From: Hellea sp.
Lineage (GTDB): Bacteria; Pseudomonadota; Alphaproteobacteria; Caulobacterales; Maricaulaceae
Length of the DNA: 64,000 bases
NCBI GenBank assembly: GCA_020629135.1
Contig: JAHDDX010000006.1
Coordinates: 1-64,000 of the forward strand
Reading direction: 5' to 3'
Positions 55,714 through 63,424 of the stretch are shown here, piece by piece (the first letter of the stretch is position 1; each line of letters begins with the position of its first letter). A model generated the notes under the pieces. The model saw only the letters and a list, made by a program, of their open reading frames with translations. It had not been told where the DNA came from and did not search any database. The position numbers and the translations under genes were made by a program.

Positions 55714-56667
55714 TTATCGAGCAGATTTCAAGGATTGTGCCAGCCAATGTGTGTATTTTTCTCGACCAATTGCCGTCATATGGGTTGTATCAGCGTATCC
55801 ATCTATATTTTCGATTTCTCGTGTCAAGTCTTCGCCAGGAATAAATAGTTGCGCGCCGACTTTGGTCTGAAAAACCGAACTAAATTCGGGATCCAGCGTT
55901 TTATAATAGGCCTGATTTATATGATAAAAATAGAGTTTGACATTATTTTCGGAAGCGAAATCAACCATTTCTTTAAAGAACCCAAAATCATGCCGAGCGG
56001 CTTCAGAGTCCAGGTCCCAAGACCACTTTTGATCGACATAATATTGATGGTAACGCGCTTCTTGCTGGTCAAGATAGCCCCGCCGAATACGTTCCTCTCG
56101 GGTACGGCAATATCCGGTTGTTGCCGGAGATGGAGCGTCGGAGATTGCAAGATCGCCCATTTTACCTGACAAAATGAGACTGAATTGTTCTGTTATGCGC
56201 TCAATGATTTTTTTGGAACTTACGCTCAAAATATCAAAATCAAATTCGCCGGCAGATCGAAATCGGTAGCTCTTTATCCAGTCGGATATTTTTCCAACCA
56301 CGAAGAAATGCGCGTGATATGTTCCGCCTTCCGGGAGGTTGGCTTCCACAAGTATTGTGTCGACCTCTCGGCGCGAAATTACGTCCCGTAACAAGGCATA
56401 ATTTATACCTTGCCCGCGCCAATTTTTGGCCAAATTGTAAACCGTAGTGCCGCCCAACTCGTTTGACAAAATTTCGGCATCTACACCCTGTAACGAACGT
56501 GACGAACCTATGACGACAAGATCCACAGGTCCTTTTTGCCCATAAATCATGTCAAACTGACAGGGATATTTGCTATATCGATAGGCGGGACGATCCGTCG
56601 CTTTAATCAAAAAAGCCACAAGGGAGACAAATAGTATTATACCCGCAATTCTTAAAGGATTGGACAT
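55714..56667 (-). CDS. Single-pass membrane SGNH-like protein (DltD/AlgJ-like)
   Basis: N-terminal TM; LVVIGSSRSLQGVDAEIL nucleophile block and C-terminal D-x-x-H (DGYADTTHMTAIG); likely start 56667. Confidence 0.7.
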   Translation of the reverse strand: MSNPLRIAGIILFVSLVAFLIKATDRPAYRYSKYPCQFDMIYGQKGPVDLVVIGSSRSLQGVDAEILSNELGGTTVYNLAKNWRGQGINYALLRDVISRREVDTILVEANLPEGGTYHAHFFVVGKISDWIKSYRFRSAGEFDFDILSVSSKKIIERITEQFSLILSGKMGDLAISDAPSPATTGYCRTREERIRRGYLDQQEARYHQYYVDQKWSWDLDSEAARHDFGFFKEMVDFASENNVKLYFYHINQAYYKTLDPEFSSVFQTKVGAQLFIPGEDLTREIENIDGYADTTHMTAIGREKYTHWLAQSLKSAR

Positions 56668-56675
56668 ATTCGAAC

Positions 56676-57872
56676 TTAAATTGCTTGTGTGAATTTCGAC
56701 GCTTCTAATGGTATCTGGTCGGGCCAATTGCTTGGTGAAATACCTTTTTGAGCAATAAGGGCGTAGGCCAATCTTTCATAACCGACGCCGAAGCAGCCGG
56801 AATGACCATCCGAAACTTCAGCTTGCTCAATGTTATAGGCCTGCACCAAAGTTTGTTGATGATTATTGAAGCTGGCAACCGATATCCATTTATCTTCTTG
56901 CGGTATAAAGGCTTGAAGCTCGTATTTCAGACGGAATAATCGCTGGAAGTCTTTTTTATTTGACGCGGAAGTCGCAAAAAACGGATCAGAAGCCGCTGCT
57001 ATTCGATGTGTCATGTCAAATTCCCTAAGAAGGGATTTGCATTTTTCTAATATTTCTAACTGCCACTTTCGAACAAAGTCTTTATCTCCAAAGTAAATAA
57101 TCTCACGCATTGTGTATGTTTTTAATCTCGTTAGGCCTTGCGTGTTTTTCCCCTCATGCCGATGACATTTTCCAATAGCGGTAATCAGGCTTTGATTAGG
57201 CTTTAAAGTGCTGGCTTTAGCGCGTTCAAAACAATGATAGCAAACTGTTGGACACAAGACCTGATTGTGATTTGAGATCAGCGAATCTACATCTTTGACG
57301 CCCGAATAATCCTCAGGTGAAGATGCAATCGCCGTCAGGCTTTCAAAATCCTGGTGAATTGTGCCAGCTAAAATGGCATGTTGCGGAAACGACTTTAAAT
57401 AGCCGTTATTGAGAAGGCTGAGGGTAGGTACGGTTGTTGGATAACCCTGCTCAGTACATCCAATTTCAAGGGCATAATCCAAAAATAATTGATCAAGCCC
57501 TTTGAGCAGGGAAAATAGGTCGCCCTCAAATGAAGGAATGCCATCAGAGTTAAAGTGAAGTTGTCCGCTTTTAAGCAGCTCGGCCAGCGGATCGTCAGGT
57601 CCCGTTACTGTACCTGTATATTCTTCAAGGACTTCATCTTTGGTTTTTGCGCTCGCATCCGAGCATTTTTGCATCAATTGACTGGCAGAGTCGTTAATGG
57701 CGTCAGCTTCTCCTTCGCTGAGCGGGGTTGAAAAAAGCAAACGTAATCCCTTATTTTCAAATTCAAAATTGGAGATTTTTTCAGACACATAATATATTTG
57801 CTCTGCCACATCTTTCTTTGCGGCATCAAAATTTGTCCAGTTTTCGGGAAAGTCTACTATTATATCAGTCAT
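56676..57872 (-). CDS. Class II aaRS-like amino acid:[carrier protein] ligase
   Basis: Motif-2-like GKCHRHEGKNTQGLTRLKTYTMREIIYFG, motif-3-like HSGCFGVGYERLAYAL, CPTVCYHCFE; Cys/Glu/Cys pattern as in atypical SerRS-like ligases; no tRNA-binding coiled coil apparent; ACP gene close by. Confidence 0.82.
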   Translation of the reverse strand: MTDIIVDFPENWTNFDAAKKDVAEQIYYVSEKISNFEFENKGLRLLFSTPLSEGEADAINDSASQLMQKCSDASAKTKDEVLEEYTGTVTGPDDPLAELLKSGQLHFNSDGIPSFEGDLFSLLKGLDQLFLDYALEIGCTEQGYPTTVPTLSLLNNGYLKSFPQHAILAGTIHQDFESLTAIASSPEDYSGVKDVDSLISNHNQVLCPTVCYHCFERAKASTLKPNQSLITAIGKCHRHEGKNTQGLTRLKTYTMREIIYFGDKDFVRKWQLEILEKCKSLLREFDMTHRIAAASDPFFATSASNKKDFQRLFRLKYELQAFIPQEDKWISVASFNNHQQTLVQAYNIEQAEVSDGHSGCFGVGYERLAYALIAQKGISPSNWPDQIPLEASKFTQAI

Positions 57873-57889
57873 CTTAGGTGCACCTCTTA

Positions 57890-58048
57890 TCAGTATCCTT
57901 GATATACATATTCAACTCGCCCAAACGGAAAATGGCTGATGAAATAGACGATCATCACGGCGACGATGAGTATTGTGGCAAATCGTAAAGTAGCGGAAAG
58001 AATGCTCTTTGCGGTCATTGGAGAAGTTTGTTTTAACTCGTCTGCCAT
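57890..58048 (-). CDS. 52-aa single-pass membrane microprotein, DltX-like (not in supplied ORF track)
   Basis: MADELKQTSPMTAKSILSATLRFATILIVAVMIVYFISHFPFGRVEYVYQGY*; ATG overlaps the MBOAT stop (TAATG); stop 17 nt before the next gene; one TM, positive N-terminus, C-terminal Y-V-Y-Q-G-Y matches DltX F-x-Y-x-x-F spacing. Confidence 0.82.
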   Translation of the reverse strand: MADELKQTSPMTAKSILSATLRFATILIVAVMIVYFISHFPFGRVEYVYQGY

Positions 58049-59202
58049 TAGAAAATCCTAAACAATGTTTGAAACACGGTATCCATGTCGGGGGCATTTG
58101 CCATGAACGAAAGAAAGGACACCCAAATCATCGTGATTGCCCATCCAATAACACCGATCCCGATTTTAAGGGCCAAGGGTAGTGAGGTAAACCTTTTAGC
58201 AAAACGTCGCTTGAGCAACAAGAATATTATCAGGAAACCGCCATGGCCGACGCCCCATAACAGGTATTGAATTCCGACAGAGTGCCAAAGACCGACTATA
58301 ACGAATGCGAGGAATAAAGCGATGTAAGGTCTTTTCAGAGAAACGACCATTCTAAAGTAGAGATATTTACTTAGGAACTGCCCAAGGGATATGTGCCAAC
58401 GATTCCAAAACTCTTCCGGCGTGCGGGCTAAAAAAGGATAACGAAAGTTTTCTCGAATTCGAATCCCGAAAAATGCGGCTAAGCCAATGGCAAAGCTCGT
58501 ATATCCTGTGAAATTGATATAAAGATAGAGGAATTTCAGGAGAATAATTCCGAGAACACTTATGCCGTTAATTTCCGGGTTGATCACGCCGTTTTCGGTA
58601 TAGGCAGCCAAGACGTTAAGTAATATGTTCTGCCCAACATAAAATGAAAGTATAAAGCCTTCTAACATCCGGCTGATGCCAAAACCGATATTTGACAAAT
58701 TGGGATTGGCCTGCATGACGGTATCGCTAAACGTATTTCTATCTTCAATTGGCCCAGAAGAAAAAATCGGGAAAAAAGAATTCAAGAGTAAAATCGTGCC
58801 CAAACCAGCGCGTTTGCCGCTAGAGGCCGCATCTATGAGAACGCTGGAGGATTTCATAATAACGTATGAAAGCCCTAAAACTGCAATCGGTTCTTTTTTG
58901 AGGTCGAGCCAAAATAGGGGAAGAACAAGTATGGTAAGGCTTCCCCAGAACGCTAATCTTTTCAATAATTTTGAGGATCCGTGATGGGTTCGTACCCAGA
59001 CAAGTGCGACTTCGGAAACCGCCACCCAGATTGTAATGCCAATACAGGCCGCCGCCGCGAGGACAGACTCAAATGCTATGAGCCCCAAAGAAATAAAGAT
59101 GAGCCAAAATCGGCGTATCTGAACGGCACTTGGAGGAATCAGCCAGTAAACAGGGGCGGCCAAGAATAAAAATAACAGGACGGTTTGTGGTTGAGTAAAC
59201 AT
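58048..59202 (-). CDS. MBOAT-family O-acyltransferase (DltB/AlgI-like)
   Basis: RTPEEFWNRWHISLGQFLSKYLYFRMV, FVIVGLWHSVGIQYLLWGVGHGGFLI with conserved His. Confidence 0.93.
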   Translation of the reverse strand: MFTQPQTVLLFLFLAAPVYWLIPPSAVQIRRFWLIFISLGLIAFESVLAAAACIGITIWVAVSEVALVWVRTHHGSSKLLKRLAFWGSLTILVLPLFWLDLKKEPIAVLGLSYVIMKSSSVLIDAASSGKRAGLGTILLLNSFFPIFSSGPIEDRNTFSDTVMQANPNLSNIGFGISRMLEGFILSFYVGQNILLNVLAAYTENGVINPEINGISVLGIILLKFLYLYINFTGYTSFAIGLAAFFGIRIRENFRYPFLARTPEEFWNRWHISLGQFLSKYLYFRMVVSLKRPYIALFLAFVIVGLWHSVGIQYLLWGVGHGGFLIIFLLLKRRFAKRFTSLPLALKIGIGVIGWAITMIWVSFLSFMANAPDMDTVFQTLFRIF

Positions 59203-59207
59203 CGATT

Positions 59208-59984
59208 TTATTTTTCAGTGGAATTTGCAAGCTGGGTCAAAACGTCTTCAAATGCGCCGATCTCGCAAGTTTTCATACTTTTGCTGATAAAGGCGTCTAC
59301 AGGCGCATTTGGGGCAATGACACATAATTTATCATTTTCAGAGCTAAAATAGGTCTGGACGAGGCTCCAGCCAGATGGTGCGGCTTCAATCGAAAAATTT
59401 TCTGGCAATTCGTGATGGCTGCCAAATAAGCCCAGCAACATACCGTTAATAGATGTTTGAAGCAGGAAAAAAGTCTGACGCGTTTGCTCCAAATTTATAA
59501 TGGTTTTGTTTTTAGGTTTCGATTTTGGGTCCAGTTTATATGAAAATGCTAATCTTTTAGAATTTGCGTCGCTATACCATCCGGTCTGGTCAAATTGGAC
59601 AAAAACTGGTGTGTCTACTTTTAACTGAGACATCCGAAGCAAGCAGGCATGAACCTCATTGAGCGCTTTGGTCGGGGTGGCACAATACCCGACTTTTTCT
59701 GATCCCTTGGACAAGCTTTTTGCCATTTTTCGAAATTTATGATCGCCAACGATAAAAATGTCTCTCTGCTTGACAGGCTGGGATTGTCTTAGCGACACAC
59801 TCATGGCGTGATGCGGATAAGATGTCAGGGGGCTTTTCATCGATTTATGCAAAAACCGATAAACATCATTACTTGAAAACAATATTAGAATTAACAGAGC
59901 CAAAAGGGCTGTTGTCGCCAATGAGACTGGCGTTCGCCGCCAGGCTGTTTCTTCAAAGGTATTTGTGCCGCTTTGACCGATCAT
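59208..59984 (-). CDS. Single-pass membrane/periplasmic protein of unknown function
   Basis: 258 aa, N-terminal TM, soluble C-terminus (RDIFIVGDHKFRKMAKSL); start overlaps previous stop. Confidence 0.65.
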   Translation of the reverse strand: MIGQSGTNTFEETAWRRTPVSLATTALLALLILILFSSNDVYRFLHKSMKSPLTSYPHHAMSVSLRQSQPVKQRDIFIVGDHKFRKMAKSLSKGSEKVGYCATPTKALNEVHACLLRMSQLKVDTPVFVQFDQTGWYSDANSKRLAFSYKLDPKSKPKNKTIINLEQTRQTFFLLQTSINGMLLGLFGSHHELPENFSIEAAPSGWSLVQTYFSSENDKLCVIAPNAPVDAFISKSMKTCEIGAFEDVLTQLANSTEK

Positions 59985-62665
59985 TTTTGCTGTTCCTTTG
60001 GCGCTTTATCTGAGGTTTTGGGCAATGAATTAAGAAAATCCGAACCGGTAAAATATTGGAACATATTTGAGACAATTTGCTGACACTGCGGATTAACGGG
60101 CCCAACCAGCCTATAGGCGCCCATACTGCCAATTGTGAACACGCCGCCCCCATTATCACCATATGGCGCCTCTGATATTAATCCCGAAAAATGCAAAATT
60201 CCTGCAAATGGTCGACCATTCATAGCCGAATAATTTGGATTAAACATATAAGAGGCTGCTATCATGCTCCTATTTGGATTGGCATAGGAAAGCCATTGGG
60301 AATTTGGAATGAAATGAGGCCCAATGAGTGGCGATCCATCTAATTCTGCGTCAATAAAGGCTGAATTTTTGCAAAATGTATCCATCGGTCCAATTTCTAT
60401 GTTCGTAAAAATAGGATGATTGGCATTTAGAGTATAAGCCATGTCACTATCGTTATAGATCGAAACCGGAATTTGGTGCTGCACCATTTTATCTCTGTCC
60501 AGATAATATCGTACAGCATATCCGCCACTTTCATATGTAGATCCCGTAAGTGTCGCGATTCGTTCATCATTAGGCTCGCGTCGACGCAAATACAAACCGG
60601 TATCTGTGAGATCAACCTTGTTTAAAGCCGGGTTATCGATTGCAGGGTTGGCGCCATCCGATTTATTGATGGCAATCATCTTCCCTTTACGGACCACGCG
60701 ATACCATCCCGTATTTCCCGACATAAACATAAGTCGACCGCCATCTTCAATATGACCGATATAGGCCGAACGAATATTATCATCCCAATATTCATCGTGC
60801 CCAATCACGACCACATTATTGAACCCGTTTAGCTTTGCGGGGTCGCGGCCAATTTCTGACTGCAAGAGATTGACTGTATTATAGCCGCTCTCTTTCAAAT
60901 AATTTGCCACGGCAAGGCTGGATCTGAAGTTATGTTCTGATTTACCCAGGCTGCTATTCAGCGGTCGGTCTAAATTTGCAGCGTAGACCCCATTGGAAAG
61001 CGGAGAAACATAAATAGACCCGCCCCCAAAAGTATTATAAGCCTGCCAGGTATAATCAGGGTGTATGACTGCTATCGAGTTTTCTTCACTCGCGCGTCGG
61101 GGTGGACCCGTAATTTGAAGTAGCGCCGGGCTAAACTGAGCGCCTCCTTTTTCAACATATCTTATGAGGTAGGCCCCAGGGCTTAGTCCTTTGGTGGATA
61201 TGGTTGGATTATTTGATTTGGGGCAAGTTTTCTCGCCGTACCATTGCGTGCAAACTACAGGTAGAATTAAGGAGTTTTGTCCAGATAGATTGATGGATTT
61301 GGCAAGCGACGGAATTGGACCTGTGTCCCAAATTTCTACCCGGTCTAGAAGAAATGGTCGCTGATTTTTTTCGGAAGAAACAAGCAGGTTTACGTCAATT
61401 TTCTTCCCGGATTTCACAATGTGATGCGAAATGCCGCTCGTTAGTATTTCAGTTCCCGTTCGAGAACGCCATGCAAAGCTCATTTCCGGGTATAGATTCT
61501 GAGACAAGGCTCCAGTCGGTTGTACATTTACCAAAAACTTTTTTAGTTCATCTGTAATTGTTATCGCTTCGGATTGTGTTGGATTGGTGGGAAAATTATA
61601 GTCGTTAATCAGGGTTAAAAGGGTTGCAGACGCGGCATCAGAACCCAAAATTGACGCGTAAGAGTAGGCGCCAAGCGCAGCATCGAGCAACTCATTTCCT
61701 GACAATTGACCTTCGGGCGCTTCGACCGTCTTGCCGCGCCCATAAGCCCTCAGCAAATAAGCGCCCAAACTGATTGAAGCATGCGGAGAGCCCTGAAAGC
61801 TTGCGGCCCGGTACCAATAAATGGATTCCGGCGTTAATTTCTGATTCTGGACTGTAAGAAGCCGGGCCAGCTCATATTGGGCGGCATGGTTTCCATTTTG
61901 AGCGGAAGCCCGTAAATTTGCGAACTCATTTGCGGAATTTTTTTGTGCTCTTGATGCATATGCTTTGAGGGCCGACCTATGAGGAAGGTCGTTCGCGTCT
62001 GGTGTCGTATCAATATTGAGCAAAAGACCGTCTGGAATAGGTGTGTTGGCCAGGTTAAAATAATCGTTTAGGGTTGGTGGTAAATTTAAATTGTTGAAAT
62101 CGGCGAACTCTGAGCCTGTAAGCTCACCAGGGTTCAAAAAAACCTGTTTGCGATATAAATCATGAATAAATAATCGGGCCTCTAAACTGCCTTTGAGCGC
62201 GGCTGATCTGGCAAACTGAATGGCGTCAGAATCTGAAAATGCATTTGAAAATGCATTTGAAAATAGCCAATTAGAGAGCAAATAAAGACAATTAGGGTCT
62301 GTCGGCTCTTGGACTGCCTGAGCACTCAGGGGGAAATCGTTTATGGTGCCGTTTAAAATATGACCTTTAATGTTCTGGCACAGCTCAGATCCTTCCACTT
62401 TATCGCTTGAATGGTAGGCCCAAAAAGCATCGTCTGATCGAACAGCTTCGCTGAGTGTATTATTGTCACTCACCGATCCCAACGGGGTCGCACCCGTATA
62501 ATATTCAGAGCTTTTATGAGCGGCCGAAAAATCAATGGGAGAGGCCTGGGGGTTGACGTCTTGTTCGACAGGGGCTTCACCGCAAGACGCCGCAACCAAG
62601 GCAATTAGCGATACAATGAGTGTGCGATTCACAGCCTGTCCTTTGTGGGGAGGGGGTTTAGCCAA
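59981..62665 (-). CDS. Large lipoprotein: Sel1-like repeat region plus N,N-dimethylformamidase beta-subunit-like C-terminal domain
   Basis: Lipobox-like LVAASC; Sel1-like AAQYELARLLTV..YWYRAASFQGSPHASISLGAYLL; C-terminal IHPDYTWQAYNTFGGGSIY, GFNNVVVIGHDEYWDDNIR, GGRLMFMSGNTGWYRV. Confidence 0.78.
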   Translation of the reverse strand: MAKPPPHKGQAVNRTLIVSLIALVAASCGEAPVEQDVNPQASPIDFSAAHKSSEYYTGATPLGSVSDNNTLSEAVRSDDAFWAYHSSDKVEGSELCQNIKGHILNGTINDFPLSAQAVQEPTDPNCLYLLSNWLFSNAFSNAFSDSDAIQFARSAALKGSLEARLFIHDLYRKQVFLNPGELTGSEFADFNNLNLPPTLNDYFNLANTPIPDGLLLNIDTTPDANDLPHRSALKAYASRAQKNSANEFANLRASAQNGNHAAQYELARLLTVQNQKLTPESIYWYRAASFQGSPHASISLGAYLLRAYGRGKTVEAPEGQLSGNELLDAALGAYSYASILGSDAASATLLTLINDYNFPTNPTQSEAITITDELKKFLVNVQPTGALSQNLYPEMSFAWRSRTGTEILTSGISHHIVKSGKKIDVNLLVSSEKNQRPFLLDRVEIWDTGPIPSLAKSINLSGQNSLILPVVCTQWYGEKTCPKSNNPTISTKGLSPGAYLIRYVEKGGAQFSPALLQITGPPRRASEENSIAVIHPDYTWQAYNTFGGGSIYVSPLSNGVYAANLDRPLNSSLGKSEHNFRSSLAVANYLKESGYNTVNLLQSEIGRDPAKLNGFNNVVVIGHDEYWDDNIRSAYIGHIEDGGRLMFMSGNTGWYRVVRKGKMIAINKSDGANPAIDNPALNKVDLTDTGLYLRRREPNDERIATLTGSTYESGGYAVRYYLDRDKMVQHQIPVSIYNDSDMAYTLNANHPIFTNIEIGPMDTFCKNSAFIDAELDGSPLIGPHFIPNSQWLSYANPNRSMIAASYMFNPNYSAMNGRPFAGILHFSGLISEAPYGDNGGGVFTIGSMGAYRLVGPVNPQCQQIVSNMFQYFTGSDFLNSLPKTSDKAPKEQQK

Positions 62666-62711
62666 TAAGAGAAGGCCTTATATCAGGTAATATCGGAGCG
62701 GTGTAAAAAAA

Positions 62712-63302
62712 TTAAGGTAATTTTTCTATTTTTGGTGCCGCAAGAAGGATTGAAAACTGATCATCAGGTGTCGCATTAAGAACCTGAAAAACGACTTTCA
62801 TACAAGGGTGTGAGTTTTCAAATGTGTGCGAAACGGAATAAGTTTTCTCTTGGGAAGTCAGGTTGTAGGCTTCAATAGAATATTCTTCTTTTGAGGTCGT
62901 ACAGTCTCTGGCCAGCATTAGCCGAATCTGAGGCTCCAAAGAATCCAATGATTTAAGGTTTATAGAAAACTTGAACGTTTCATGGCTTTCTGGTTGAAAG
63001 TTTTGGACAACATAGGTCAAATCGCCATTCGTTAAAAACCTCAACGCCACTTCGTTTGATTTTTTTTCAATATCCAGCCCAACCGCATAGGCTCTATTGA
63101 GCCAATTTCCAAAAGAGGTCCCGATGACGGCGTCTTCATAGGAAATTTCTGAAAAACTTTCGATCTCTTCCTTTTCATTTACTATCGCGCCAATCTCGCC
63201 GGGTTCTTCGTCGATCCGAGTCTTATCGCTTGAGCAAGAGGACATTAGAATGGCCGTTGGAACAAAAATGAATTTAAAAAGATATCGCATTGAGGGCATC
63301 AT
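62712..63302 (-). CDS. Hypothetical lipoprotein
   Basis: Lipobox AILMSSCSSDK; 196 aa, beta-rich. Confidence 0.65.
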   Translation of the reverse strand: MMPSMRYLFKFIFVPTAILMSSCSSDKTRIDEEPGEIGAIVNEKEEIESFSEISYEDAVIGTSFGNWLNRAYAVGLDIEKKSNEVALRFLTNGDLTYVVQNFQPESHETFKFSINLKSLDSLEPQIRLMLARDCTTSKEEYSIEAYNLTSQEKTYSVSHTFENSHPCMKVVFQVLNATPDDQFSILLAAPKIEKLP

Positions 63303-63424
63303 ATTATAGCAAGAATCCTGTACTAAACCATATAGGGTGGCGCATATCCTTTTATACAGAGAAAGGCGATGACTGCAAAATGAATAAGTTTCACAAAAAG
63401 AATTTTTACACAGACAGTAACTTT

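Noticed and set aside
55450-59202. Plain alginate-type O-acetylation system (AlgI/AlgJ)
   Set aside because: Would not explain the carrier protein, the aaRS-like ligase and the DltX-like microprotein in the same transcriptional unit; kept as the main alternative.
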